Assembly (NCBI GenBank): GCA_029204225.1
Contig: CM055092.1
Span: forward strand, 12,261,736 to 12,325,735
Source of the DNA: Diphasiastrum complanatum
Taxonomy: Eukaryota > Streptophyta > Lycopodiopsida > Lycopodiales > Lycopodiaceae
Length of the DNA: 64,000 nt
Direction of reading: 5' to 3'
The position numbers and the translations under genes were made by a program. The notes under the pieces were generated by a model that made no database searches, had not been told where the DNA came from, and was given only the letters and a program-made list of their open reading frames with translations. Shown here in pieces: positions 48,263-62,080 of the stretch (positions are counted from its first letter, which is position 1; each line of letters begins with the position of its first letter).

Positions 48263-48990
48263 GATGGATAGACTCTCTATCCATGATGGAGATGATCAAG
48301 CACTCTTCACCAAGGCACTTGAAATCTACATCTAGTCCATTGTCCATTAATTGTCCTACACTAAGCAAGTTTCTTGAAATGGTAGGAACATACAAAACAT
48401 TATCTAGATCTATCCGTTCAGATGTGCCTAAGCAAAGAGGAATAGATCCTATGCCATCTATCTTGCATTCTTGATCACTAGGAGTGTATATTGACTTCTT
48501 AGAGTCATTACAAGAGAGAAGAGTAGAAAAATAATGCTTGTTAAAAGACATGTGGGGACTAGCCCCACTATCTATCCACCATGTGTGTTGACTTGAAGTT
48601 GGTGTAGATGCAATAAGGATGTGTTGAATCCATCCTTTTCTTCTTCCTCTTGAGCAATGTTCCCTTGATCTCCATTTGCCTGTTTATTTTTCTTCAAGTA
48701 ACATTCCGAGGCAAAGTGTCCTTTCTTTCCACAAAAGAAACATTTGAACTTTGCCTTGTTCTTCACCTTGCCTTTGGAAGTTGATCCTCCATTCTTCGTC
48801 TCGGCCTCCTTGCCTTGATTCTTCTTGAATGGATGTTGTTTCTTCTTGCCTGTGGATGTAAAGTTTGCTTTCTCTTCTCCTCCATTAAGTGACATGCCTT
48901 CCATTCTTGTCTTGAGGTGTAGGAGAGAGAGCGTTGATCCAAAGCCAACCTATTCAAGATTGTAATATAAGTTCTTGCACAATCTGAGTG
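48262..48990 (-). pseudogene. Copia gag C-terminus, CCHC knuckle and protease, inverted
   Basis: Read leftwards: a lysine-rich gag tail, the knuckle CFFCGKKGHFASEC (C-x2-C-x4-H-x4-C, 48572-48904), then the protease-side block SFNKHYFSTL...LDNVLYVPTISRNLLSVGQL (48231-48551). This is what should follow the gag of 47687-48262, but on the opposite strand, so the segment was inverted. Confidence 0.85.
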
Positions 48991-48999
48991 CACTGGACC

Positions 49000-50500
49000 A
49001 TAATCAAATGAGTCTTGTTCGAGGCAATTTCACCTCCAGTTCTGCCTTGTTTTCACTACTATCTGATTGAGAGCATTAGTGGTCAAAACAGTTAACTCAT
49101 TTATACCTTCCAGCCATGCGTGGCATCAACCACACTTTGATTCCACTTAGCATTCATCCTCAGTGAGCTATCACTAATTCTGCTTTGTCCTTTTTGTTTT
49201 TGATTTTTTCTTATTCAATCACACCCTTGTTGGAAAATACGAGAGTGAATTAATTGATCTGATCCGATATATAGACTCTCAAATGATTTTAGGCATTTCA
49301 CAGAGTGTAACTATGCGAAATGATCAAGAATGTCTCAAAACCTTTTGACTGCATGTTCGTTGACAATCGTTTACCTATTATGATGAAATGAATTCTAAAG
49401 GGTGAAAATGTGCCGGAAATGGAAAAAATATTTTACTCACGATTAAACTTGCCATAACATTTTTTGAGTAAATGATGTTTGATGAACATAAAATGCAGTA
49501 AAGGGAAGAAATAGATATCATAGCACAAACCAAAGCAGAAATATCTTGTGTGACGAACGGGACTCTTACTCAGAGAGGGGATTGCTTATGAGATGTTTAG
49601 ACCAAACTTACCACTTGGGTCAAAATATTCCCTATGCACAATCATTGTACTTGAGTATCACAATACTTATTGGGCGGAAAATTGCTTATATTCTACGGAT
49701 TGTGTCAATCCCTGGTGCTAAACGCCTAGGGGAGATCCTTAGATCTCGTGAACCATTTATTTTACCTATCCTCGACTACGAACGAACTAGACATGTAACC
49801 ATTTTAGTACTCTTCTGAATCATTACATGTCATGTCTAAAGGTTCAGTCAGTACTTGGTTTCAAGGACGTTTTATATTATATAGACCTCATAGAATGACG
49901 GGAAGTCATTTTCTCACACTACCACATTGAGATGAACTTTGAGGACTCAATAATTGAAAATTTGATGTCTGCAAGAGTTCTATCTTAGATTTTGCTATCC
50001 TGGATCTTGGGAACCTTCGCAGAGGGTTTTACTCTGCAAGGTAACTCTCGCAGACTTCTCTGTGTTATGGTCTCAGTGAGATGGAACTTCAGAGAGCCCT
50101 ACGAAGGTTACTTATCAATATTTTTTAAATTGTTAAGGTTTTTTTTTCGATTTTTTTGACTGTTTTTGGCTATTTTGGCAAAATGGCTTGGAACTAACTC
50201 TCACAGGAGGTACAATAGCTTTTGCTGATGTGGCAAAAGGTACTTCCAGGTCTACGAAGGTTAGTTTGGACAGATTTGAAAGTTATGGCCTCTAACCTGT
50301 TTTCTCGTCTAATTTTTCCGCCAAAAACATATTTGAACATTTTTTTTATTTTTTATGGATTTTTTGAAAGGATTGGATGTTTGGAGCCGAACCTCCCACC
50401 ACACAATCTCTCCCTACAGTGCAAACAAACAAAAAATCACAAAAAAATGGCAAAAACTACACTAATCCATGCTAAACTACCCCAAAATTTTGATTTTTAG
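49000..50500. other. Unassigned sequence, possibly decayed LTR
   Basis: No domain recognised. TGTTGGAAAATACG at 49231 resembles an LTR end but no partner end was located. T- and A-rich patches lie near 50140 and 50340. Confidence 0.3.
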
Positions 50501-50510
50501 GTGAAAAAAG

Positions 50511-50513
<3 letters not shown>

Positions 50514-50593
<80 letters not shown>

Positions 50594-50612
50594 AGAAGAA
50601 GAAGAAGAAGAA
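50514..50612. repeat. (GA)n followed by (GAA)n
   Basis: About 38 GA units and then about seven GAA units on the plus strand. Confidence 0.95.
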
Positions 50613-50759
50613 GGATCGACGAAGTGCTATGCGGCAAAACGAGAGTGTGGCGCTCCCCGGCAACGACACCACTATTGTGTCATCTACGTAGTATAGGGAC
50701 CGAACGCTGGGAGAGTCAACTCCGCCTTCACCTGCATAGCAAAAAGAGAGAGAGGAGAG

Positions 50760-51112
<353 letters not shown>

Positions 51113-51119
51113 ATGGAGA

Positions 51120-51625
51120 AAGAAAGAGAAAGAGCTTGAATGAAAAGGTAGAGCTTTATTAGACATAGAATTGAGATACAATACAACGGAAATGGCCCCC
51201 TTTTATAGATTCCCAATGTAGCCTCCTTCACTCTGATTGGCCATTTCATTGGGCAAGGACAATCCAAGCCTTTCAAAGAAACACAACTTAAATCTAATGG
51301 TTCTAAGAAAGCATAAGACAAGTCACATGAATCATGCGAGTCTTACTTTGTGCAACGTAGATTCTTTATTTTTCAACTTGACTTTGTGAACTTGGGCCTC
51401 AAACTTGTTTATTTACACCTAGGGCCCAAGTCTCTATAAAACAACTTAAACTATCTAATTACTTGTGCGCATTTGTGGCTGGGCTTATACACGCAGGAAG
51501 CCAGTGCCTCACACTTATTGCTCTATTGTACTGTGTTGGGGCCCACTAGGTAAGTCTTGGCCAACAATAGTTTTAGTGGTGGGACCCACCAATTTATTAT
51601 TGTACAAGAAATACCCACAACAAAA
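51120..51625. other. Unassigned intergenic sequence
   Basis: No coding signal. A CCCACTA...AGTGGTGGG pairing around 51540-51590 is weak. Confidence 0.25.
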
Positions 51626-51787
51626 AGGTGCAATCTAAGGAGATATCTTTGGAGCATGTGGCAAGTAGTGAATGTGTTGTAGATATCCTCACTAAACCAC
51701 TTCAAAGAGCTACATTTGTGAAGGTAAGATCAGCCCTAGGGTTGATAAGCAAGTCTATGTTATCTTCAAACTAGTTGTGAGGAGGAG
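51626..51787 (+). pseudogene. 3' end of a Copia RNase H gene with polypurine tract
   Basis: Reads VQSKEISLEHVASSECVVDI, LTKPLQRATFVKVRSALGL, the usual C-terminus of Copia pol, followed by the polypurine stretch GTGAGGAGGAG directly before an LTR start TGTTAAAATTACAC at 51788. The rest of the element is missing on the left. Confidence 0.75.
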
Positions 51788-52280
51788 TGTTAAAATTACA
51801 CAAGCTAGTTTGCATCATTTCCACTTGTAAATGACTTTGAGGCCATGTTGTGGGATGTCACACGTGCCAAAAGCATAGGATACCTTATTAGCTCTACATG
51901 TATAAATATGTGATGGGATTTCCATCCAATTACGAAAGCCAAGGCAAAAAAAGCCAAACGTAGAGGAAAACCCGAACACCCACAACACAACTATAGGACT
52001 CAAATAAATACATTGGCCATTTATTATTCAAATACAGGCGTCAACTTAAATCAATCCTTTAGCCAATGTTTCTTGCATAGCAAGTAGGCAATTGAAGCAA
52101 GCTAAAATCCTACCAATCCTTTATTGTCCGATTGCAATCACCAACACTTCAATAGCAGTCTTGTCTCCTTCTTTTTTTGCACAGATTAGCTATCAAGAAT
52201 TGACAACCCACAATCAGTATCTGACAATCCATGACAATAGTACATCAATAATGTTCCCTAGAAGAAAAACCAAGCATAGC
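51788..52280 (+). repeat. Probable Copia 3' LTR (left end clear, right end not)
   Basis: Starts TGTTAAAATTACACAAGC after the polypurine tract. The sequence runs to a (GA)n tract at 52288 without a definite CA end. Confidence 0.4.
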
Positions 52281-52284
52281 ATAG

Positions 52285-53140
<856 letters not shown>

Positions 53141-53148
53141 AGCATTTT

Positions 53149-54794
<1,646 letters not shown>

Positions 54795-55329
54795 ATGAAG
54801 ATGATGAAAAGTTTATCCCAAGTTAGTTAGCTTTCTCATTTCTTCTTTCTCTTTTTCCATCTCTTTCTTTTGAAATTTGGTATGGTCCTAGCTGTCTACA
54901 TAAAGAGAGAGAGAGGAGAGAGACAAAGAGAGAGAATGTGGTATTCCTTATTTCAGTTTTGATCATGCATCGTGTTCCTGTAGAGGAGGATCCAAAGCTA
55001 TAACAATTGGGTTCAGCTCAGCCGTTATCTATAGTTAAAGAGATTTAATCTCACTTTTTTCTAAGAGTCTAATTATTACACATGTACTTTGAGACACAAG
55101 ACAATGCATGGGATCTCATACTCTAAATTGTGAAAGCCTTATAAAAAGTATGGACCTCATTAGAGAGATAGAGATAAGTTTTGTAACAATTTCATAATTT
55201 TTTTCGTATGTCATGTAGCGTGCAACTATGGAAAAGGATCCGACGCCATGGCAGTCATGTTTAGCAGTCGTTATCTGAGGTAAAGAACTTGTTATTGAGG
55301 TTTAGGATTTAGGGTTTAGGATTGGTGAT

Positions 55330-55938
55330 ATTTTCTGCAATTTTAGCCAACAAATTGTGGGTATTTATTTGTAATTTTTTTGGCAAAAATTGCCAAAACA
55401 ATTAGAAATTCATATTCGCAATTTTTTTTCAAAATAGTGTATAAAAATTGCAGAAAATAAATTCACAATTTATATTCTACCGCGGATTTATTTTTCATAA
55501 TTTTTTGACACTATTTTGAAAAAAAATTGCAAAAATGAATTTCTGCAATTTTTGCACAAAAAATTGCTGAAAATATTCTCAATTTTTGCCACAACAATTG
55601 AGGAAATGAATTTTTGCAATTTTTTTTGAGAATTTTTGTTCAAAAAGTCAGGCAAAAAATATCAGCCAATCAAATTGCGAAAACAAATTGTGAAAATAAA
55701 TCTGCAATTATCATGTCAAAAAATTGCGGGTGGGTTTGTGTAATTTTTTTTATTGTTAATTTAGCCATAAAAATTGCGGAAAATTAGCCAAAACAATTGC
55801 GAGACCGAAATTGCAGATTTGCCAGAAAAATTGCGAAAATCGTTTCCACAAATTTTTTGGCAAAAAATGACAAAAATTATAGAAGTTTTCGCAATTTTTG
55901 TCATATTTTTCCACAATTTTTGTCACCTTTTCTTAGTG
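55330..55938. mobile_element. Right subterminal region and terminus of a CACTA element
   Basis: About a dozen copies of AATTGC(G/A) in both orientations lie within 600 bp, the layout of CACTA subterminal transposase-binding repeats. The block ends CCTTTTCTTAGTG at 55938, which read inward is CACTAAGAAAAGG. The base after it belongs to a Copia integrase (ITFIDDH), so this is a true insertion edge. The left terminus was not found. Confidence 0.65.
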
Positions 55939-56289
55939 ATCATCAATAAAGGTTATATAATACTTTGAGCCTCCTACCGAGATCACGTTGAAAGGTCCAC
56001 AAATGTCAAAATGTACAAGCTCCAGAATCTTTGTAGTTCTGTGGGAGTCTTTGACAAAAAGAGTACGTGACATCTTACCCTTCAGACATGCGTCACAAGT
56101 CATCGAATTGGTTGCATTCGAGATGCTCACCCCTGTGATTGTTCCATGATGGCAAGTACTTGATTTGTAGGTAGGTGTACCTTCAAGTGATACAGATTGT
56201 CTTTTCTTCTTCCTTGAGTGATGAGCGTACTGGTACTTGCATCAACAACGTTGCATGCTTCGTCTGAGAACGTCACACGCATCCCTGCA

Positions 56290-56787
56290 TCAGCTATTCT
56301 TGCCACTGATAGCAAGTCTTGTTGAAGCATAGACGCGAACAGAACGTTTGTCTCTACCATTTGTGTTGTGCCATAGTGAACCAATACCATTCACTTGATG
56401 CTTTGATCCATCTCCAAGAATGATAAATCTTGATGGATCTGCACACCAAAAATTAGACATTATCCGTCTTGATGTAACGAAGTACGAGGTAGCTCCTAAA
56501 TCAAGAATTACCTCCTGTGTGTCAGGCATTGATATTGCACACATGTTTGCACAGATGTAGGAGGTCAAATTCCCGTGATTCGATCTTTCTTTGCCCATCT
56601 TTGAGCTCTCTGGCTCCTCGACATAGGATGAACTATTGTTGTTCTCCTGTCTGCTTTGAGCTGATTTGTTTCTTGGGTTTTGGCAGCAGTCCATGGATGC
56701 ATGACCCTTCTTATGACAGTGGATACACTCAATTTTTGGATTAAGCGAACACGAATCGACATTATGTCCTTCGCATTTGCATCTCAC
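56290..56787 (-). pseudogene. Copia C2 zinc knuckles and protease
   Basis: Begins with a damaged knuckle CKCEGHNVDSC and a full CCHC knuckle CIHCHKKGHASMDC, then a Ser/Asn-rich linker and the protease block VILDLGATSYFVTSRRI. The catalytic Ser/Thr after Asp is replaced by Leu. Confidence 0.85.
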
Positions 56788-57311
56788 GCATGTCTTCTTG
56801 TTTCACTCTGCTGTTTCGACCTTCCTTTGTTCTTCCATTTGCCTTTGCTGGCTCCTTCTCCTTGCTGATCTCGACCCTGCCTTCGATCTGACTCCCTCTT
56901 AGGCTTGAATTGCTTTTTTGATTTTTCCTTGTTGCTGTAGAGAGCTTGATCAGAAGCATCCTTGTGATCAAGGTGCTCTCGAGATTCAACTTTTTCTCGA
57001 ATTTCGACAACAGCCTTTTCGAGGGTTATTGTAGGATCTTTTACTAGCAGTGTTCTAGTTATCTGGAAGGATCTTGGTAAGGCTCTCAATAGATATGTAA
57101 GCTGCTTCTCTTCTGATACTACATTTTTTGCTCCAGAATTGTGTAGAGAAAGGAATAGATCCTTCATCTTCCTAATAAAGGAAATGAGATATTTGCCATC
57201 CCAGTGCAGGGTTGTCAACTGATCTTCGAGCATCATGATCTGACTGCATGATTTTGTCTGAAATCTTGTGAGTAGTGTAGTTAGACTATCCTCGATGGAT
57301 GAAGATAACAC
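56784..57311 (-). pseudogene. Copia C2 gag (UBN2 type)
   Basis: 175 codons with the UBN2 landmarks DQLTTLHWDGKYLISFIRKM, LLRALPRSF and a lysine-rich tail. The first part of gag (57312-57600) is on the same strand in another frame. Confidence 0.85.
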
Positions 57312-57627
57312 GGTTCAGTGCCTTGTCATTCTTCTCTCTCCATTCGTGTAGCTCCTTGCCTGTTGTTGTAGGCATCTCCTTGGTGCCATCTACCCAGGAA
57401 AATAATTCTTCTCCCTTTAGTATCAGCGAGGTCTTAGCCTTCTATGCTAGGAAGTTAGATCCTGATGAATCGAGGATTGTACAGATCTTGGATTGTATGC
57501 TGCTTATTGAAGCCATTGCTGCGAATTGTGTTCTCACTTGTTGATGGTTCTTTGTTTGAATGCTTAGCCTCCTGGATCTTATAGCTTTTTGGCTATGTCA
57601 GACCATGACAGGTTGGCTTTGATACCA

Positions 57628-57896
57628 TGTAAAGAATTTGGGCCTCAGGGCCACACACACACACGTACCCATGCGAGCTGCGTATTGGGATCCCAACCCC
57701 AGTCGCCTAGCCATCCGTCTAACCCCCAAAAGGGTTGGTACCAAGGGATAGAGGATACAGAAGCCCCAACTTATATATGGGAGATTTCAAGACAAGCAAC
57801 TACTTATAAGATATTGAGAATTCTCAAGGCCTTCACTAGGTGCTCAAGCCCACGGCACTTTTCTGTGCGTGGCTTGCAACCAAACATTCTACAACA
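57628..57896 (-). repeat. Short Copia C2 LTR (269 bp)
   Basis: Plus-strand ends TGTAAAGAATTTGGG and CATTCTACAACA. The left side abuts the PBS complement of C2. The right side abuts a polypurine-tract complement (coding-strand GAGTGGGGGG), so this LTR also sits in the 3' LTR position of a second, minute element to its right. TATATAAG lies on the coding strand near 57770. Confidence 0.7.
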
Positions 57897-57949
57897 CCCC
57901 CCACTCAAGCAAGCACAGACAAAGGAATCCCCCATTGTCTCTGATACCA
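57897..57949 (-). other. 53-bp internal segment with PPT and PBS between two related LTRs
   Basis: On the coding strand it begins with TGGTATCAGAGA (complement of 57938-57949), a primer-binding site, and ends with GAGTGGGGGG, a polypurine tract. Nothing else is in it. This is the plan of a terminal-repeat retrotransposon in miniature (TRIM). Confidence 0.55.
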
Positions 57950-58233
57950 TGTAGGAATTCGATGGGCCTTCAACGAATACAACTTAACCTTTCTGGTTCA
58001 GAGGTTGCACCGTGATGCAACTTAACCTTTCTGGTTCAGAGATTGCACCAAAATCATGGAGTCTTTTGTCCCTTCCATGAGCCGCGTTCCAGGATTCCGG
58101 TCCCCGGATGCCTAGCCGCCTACAAATCCAAGTGCTCCCCCTTACCCGCAAAGGGGTTGGTACCAGGGGACATTAAACACTTAGACATTTACCACTTACA
58201 TCCACTTTGAACAAAGTCCCACTTCTGCTTATA
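57950..58233 (-). repeat. Second, diverged C2-like LTR (right end truncated)
   Basis: Starts TGTAGGAATTCGATG on the plus strand, right of the PBS complement. It shares with 57628-57896 the block around GGTTGGTACCA(A/G)GGGA and the neighbouring CTAGCC(A/G)..C pattern. It is cut off at about 58233, where a C1 LTR remnant begins. It contains an internal direct repeat (CAACTTAACCTTTCTGGTTC at 57980 and 58018). Confidence 0.55.
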
Positions 58234-58404
58234 GGATTTCTATCACTAACGTTCTGTTCAAGTCTGATAGGCATAGTCATGCTTAAGAAAAGAGTCAGAT
58301 AACTCATTATGCTCGGCACAAACACCTTCTTTTCGAGTTCGTTTCTTTTCGTGTTCATTTTTTTTCGAGCTATTTTTTGTTTCTCACACCCATCTTTTTC
58401 GACA
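58234..58404 (+). repeat. Truncated 5' LTR of Copia C1 copy c
   Basis: Matches the last about 170 bp of the LTR at 59978-61133, ending TTTTTCGACA, and is followed by a mutated primer site TGGTATTAGTGC (58405-58416). Confidence 0.75.
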
Positions 58405-58559
58405 TGGTATTAGTGCAATTTTCATAGCCTGATAATCTTCCACAGTAACAAGACTCTACTAGCCGATAGAGTAATTGTCTTCTTGTTCTGTAATTTAACA
58501 TCAAATTTTCATACTTAAGTCACTGATAGTTATTCCTATCACCTAGACTAATCTTCCGC

Positions 58560-58994
58560 ATGGATTCCCAAGGGAAAGCCAGTTCTATCATGGACAAGCT
58601 TGATGGAGCCAATTACCATCTGTGGAAATTTAAGATGAAAAGAGTGCTAATGCCTAAAGAATTGCATGACATTGTTACAGGTGCAGAAGGGAAACCCGAA
58701 GCAGACGACGCGACAATTGCCAGATGGAAGCTGAAGGATGGAAAGGCTTTTGCGCTGATCATTCTCAAAATTTCGGATACTCAGATCAGCCATGTATCCA
58801 AGGCCCAGACATCCAAAGAAGTCTGGGACATCTTTAGCACATTATACGAAGTGCAAGATATAGCTTCCAAGCTACATCTCAAGAAGAAATTTTACTCCCT
58901 CAAGATGTCAAATGGTGGATCCCAGCAAAATCACATCAATCGATTCAATAACCTGCTGAAGCAAATGGCCACTGTTACGATCAAGACGCAATGA
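58560..58994 (+). pseudogene. Copia C1 gag, copy c
   Basis: 144 codons from MDSQGKASSIMDKLDGANYH through VTGAEGKPEADDATIARWKL to NNLLKQMATV; the best preserved C1 gag start in the window. It is cut by a frameshift near 58975, after which the LLTSLPSSYD-type end and the tail (59071-59268) follow. Confidence 0.85.
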
Positions 58995-59257
58995 TGCGAC
59001 TGCTTACAAGCTTGCCAAGCTCATACGACAACTAGGTGATGACATCACGACACATCCAGAACTGACTCTTTTGAGAGTCATTACAATGTTGTTGCAGGAA
59101 GACACACGGAGAAATGAAGCCTCAAGTTCCTCAGCTGATTCTCATGCCTTGTACAACAACAAGAACATGACTAAGCAGAAGAAGAAGAAAGGCCTGAAGC
59201 AATCAAAGCAAGACCAAAAACCAACACAACTCAAAGAACAATCGAATCCACAAATGA

Positions 59258-59970
59258 AGAGCAGATGAGAGAGTATCCTTATCGATTGATACTTGGATCT
59301 CTCGTGTACGCAATGGTCTGTACAAGACCTGACATCTCTTTTGCAGTAAGCTCACTCAACCAATATATGGATAATCCTGGCATTACCCATCGGAAGGCTC
59401 TCACAAGGGTGATGAGGTATATTTGAGCTACCATGGACCAGTGCATCTACTATGGAGAAGTTAGCAATGACAATCTTCATCAGCTCAATGGATATTCTGA
59501 TGCAAGCTGGGGAGGAGATGTAGACATTTGTAAGTCCACATATGGATTTACATTCTAGTTCAACGATGGTCCTATCTCATGGAACAGTGGTAAGCAAACC
59601 TCTATCGCTCTTTCTTCTACTGAAACAGAATACATTGCTGCTTCTCAGTCTATTAAAGAAGCGTTTCGGTTGAGAAATTTACTGTCAGATGTTAGTTTTG
59701 TATCAGTACAACCCCACAATTATATTGTGTGATAATCAGAGTGCTATTGCCTTATCGACCAACCCTAGATTTCACTCTAGGAGTAAGCACATTGAAATCA
59801 GATATCACTACATCAGGGGCAAGGTTTTCAACAAGGAGGTAAGCTTAACGTACTGTAGAACGCAGGACATGGCTGTAGATATATTCACGAAGGCATTAAG
59901 TGTTAATGCACACAATAAGTTTTGTACATTGCTTAGTCTGAAGGTCAAGGCATTCACGGATCCAGACTAA
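59258..59970 (+). pseudogene. Copia C1 RT end and RNase H, copy c
   Basis: Reads YPYRLILGSLVYAMVCTRPD, a stop near 59426, GYSDASWGGDVD, SSTETEYIAASQS, then ILCDNQSAIALSTNPRFHSR and KHIEIRYHYIRGKV to FTKALSV and the terminal stop. The RNase H acidic residues (YSDAS, TETEY, CDNQS) are kept despite two or three frame lesions. Confidence 0.85.
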
Positions 59971-59977
59971 GAGGGGG

Positions 59978-61133
59978 TGTTGGATTTATCTCCTTTACTC
60001 ACCTAAATCCTATGTTAATCTGCCTCCATTCATTTTGTTGTACTTTATTTGTGTTGTCGCACAGTCTGCATATTTACATGTAAAATAAGACAGGTGAATA
60101 AAACACGACTGTCTGTATAAATACAAGTAAATTTTCACAGGCAAAAAAGACGAAAAAAATATTGTATTTTTACACGTGACTTGTGACAGGCGAAAAAGAC
60201 GACATCGTCCTACAATTGCTAAAGGTGCCCTTATAGAAAACCGAAGGTAGCTTGTAAATCAATTTTTAAGGCATTTGTTAGAGTGTTGCATTTTTCGCAT
60301 TTTCACTAACATTAATTTCAGTGGCCTTCTCACACTCATCCCCATGCACTGTGCAATCAGATTTGACAACGACAGCAGCCACCCATAATCTCCTACAGAC
60401 AGTACATCCACTTTGTACTTTCTTCACTTATAGAATTATGTATATATTGAATACCATCTGTGTATTGGATATAACACATCAGAGAAACAAACAACATGCA
60501 TAACAGCATCAGAGGCTTATGAGAGAGAGACGAAGTAGATGCTTTCACACATCGATTCTTTGTATTGTCAGTAATAGGCTTATCACCTTTTACGATTGGA
60601 TTAGCTTTGTGAAGCACGGGATTTCGTCCGCTATTGTCCAGTGCTCACCAACATTATTGACCTGTATATTTTGCTATACTTAATCTGATTACAACTCTGT
60701 TTGTTTTGCGTTCAGATTTCTTTACTACATTTTGTCTGACTTTCTTATTGCCTACTCTGGTAGTTTGTTGTTCGTGAATTAGTATTAGTTTAGCGTTTCG
60801 TGACTAATATTTAGTCTAGCTTGTGGCGACTTATTCGTGACTGATTATTAGTCTCGCTCTTTGCGAATAATTCGCGATTGATAATTTGTCTAGTTGTTCA
60901 CGACAAATTATCTTTATGATGTTTTGTTGCTTAATGTTTGGCTACGTAATCAGATCAAAAGTGATTTCTATCGCTAACGTTGTGCTTCGTGTCTGATAGG
61001 TGTAGTCATGCTTAAGGAAAGAGTCAGATAGCTCATTCCGCTGTGCACGAACACTTTCCTTTCGAGTTTGCTTCTTTTCGTGTTCGTTTCTTTTCGAGCT
61101 ATTTTTGGTTTCTCACACCCCTCTTTTCCAACA
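59978..61133 (+). repeat. Copia C1 3' LTR, copy c
   Basis: 1156 bp, TGTTGGATTTATCTCC to CTCTTTTCCAACA, preceded by the polypurine tract. It is the inverse-orientation counterpart of 1838-3042 and 5819-7026. Its right edge adjoins a different Copia fragment. Confidence 0.88.
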
Positions 61134-61590
61134 TTCTCCATGTTTCAAATTTGACCAAGAGTCTGATCTCAGTAGCAGAATCATCGATGCAGGTCAAAGG
61201 GTTGAATTCGATACAAAAGGCTACACTAGCCTACGGAAGAAGAAGCGGCTATCTTTACAAACTCAGTCATTGCTACTCTTCTAACAGTCAAGCTCTTCAC
61301 ACAGCTACTTCTGAAGCAACTAATATGTTGTGGCATTTTAGACTTGGCCATCTTAGTTTCAACAGTATTCAGTAAATGTCTGTTAAAGGTCTAGTACAAG
61401 ATCTGCTTTCTGTCAATAAGTCAACTTCTCCATGTAAAAGCTATATTATCAGCAAGCATGCTAGAAGCCCCTTCATTTCAATCTCAGTTCATACATCCAA
61501 GGGCTTGCTTGACCTTGTACACAGTGACATTTGTGGCCCGATGCAAATTGCTTCAACAGGGGGAGCTCTCTATTTCATTAAGTAGTCTCA
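61134..61590 (+). pseudogene. Copia GAG-pre-integrase and integrase start
   Basis: Reads LHVSNLTKSLISVAESS, GRRSGYLYKLSHCYSSNSQA, MLWHFRLGHLSFNSIQ, a stop, then LLDLVHSDICGPMQIASTGG (first catalytic Asp) and stops at LYFIK. It is the sequence into which C1 copy c was probably inserted. The upstream half is not visible left of 58234. Confidence 0.8.
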
Positions 61591-62080
61591 CTTGAAGTAA
61601 TAATGTTTTTGTATTCATTCGATACTAATTCTTAATTCAAATATATATTTGTTTGTTTTTTTTATCTTTAGACTAAAACAACTCTTTTGATTTAAATGCA
61701 AATAAAGAAAAAAATCTATATATCACATCAAGGCATCAAAATCTTCTTCAAACAAAAAAGTAAATATGTCCTTTGAACATTTACTAGCATAACTTTTAAA
61801 TCTTCTATAAAAATTGATTGTTTTAGATTGTTTTCTTTTTTGAAAATTTCATTAAGTAGTCTCACTTGGAGTAATAATGTTTTTGTATTCATTCGATACT
61901 AATTCTTAATTCAAATATATACTATTTGTTTGTTTATTTTTTTATCTTTAGACTAATTCAACTCTTTTGATTTAATTGCAAATAATAGAAAAAAATCCAT
62001 ATATCACATCAAGGCATCAAAATCTTCTTCAAACAAAAAAGTAAATATGTCCTTTGAACATTTACTAGCATAACTTTTAA
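61572..62080. repeat. Tandem duplication with 274-bp period
   Basis: 61572-61845 and 61846-62080 both begin ATTTCATTAAGTAGTCTCAC and run in parallel with few differences to TTTACTAGCATAACTTTTAA. The first bases of the unit are the last recognisable codons of the Copia integrase. Confidence 0.85.

Larger units (their letters stand above)
55939..57627 (-). pseudogene. Copia element (family C2): gag to start of integrase
   Basis: Read leftwards from the PBS complement (57616-57627, TGGTATCAAAGC on the coding strand): gag (57311-56784), knuckles and protease (56787-56290), GAG-pre-integrase (56390-56127), and integrase up to the motif ITFIDDH (56130-55939), where a CACTA element cuts it. The protease motif reads ILDLGATSYFV, so the DSG triad has become DLG. 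Frameshifts occur near 56785, 56340 and 56128. Confidence 0.88.
58405..59977 (+). pseudogene. Copia C1 copy c internal region, internally deleted
   Basis: Gag (58560-58994), gag tail (59071-59268) and then directly the end of RT with RNase H (about 59258-59970), followed by the polypurine tract AAGAGGGGG at 59968-59977. Protease, integrase and most of RT are missing at a single junction near 59257. It retains both ends needed for mobilisation in trans, but the 5' LTR is truncated. Confidence 0.85.

Noticed and set aside
55298-55324. Interstitial telomere repeat (TTTAGGG-like)
   Set aside because: Only one exact TTTAGGG and two imperfect units in about 27 bp; too short to call.
57628-57896. 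Cassandra-type TRIM LTR with 5S rRNA promoter
   Set aside because: The 5S-like internal promoter motifs expected in Cassandra LTRs are not seen.
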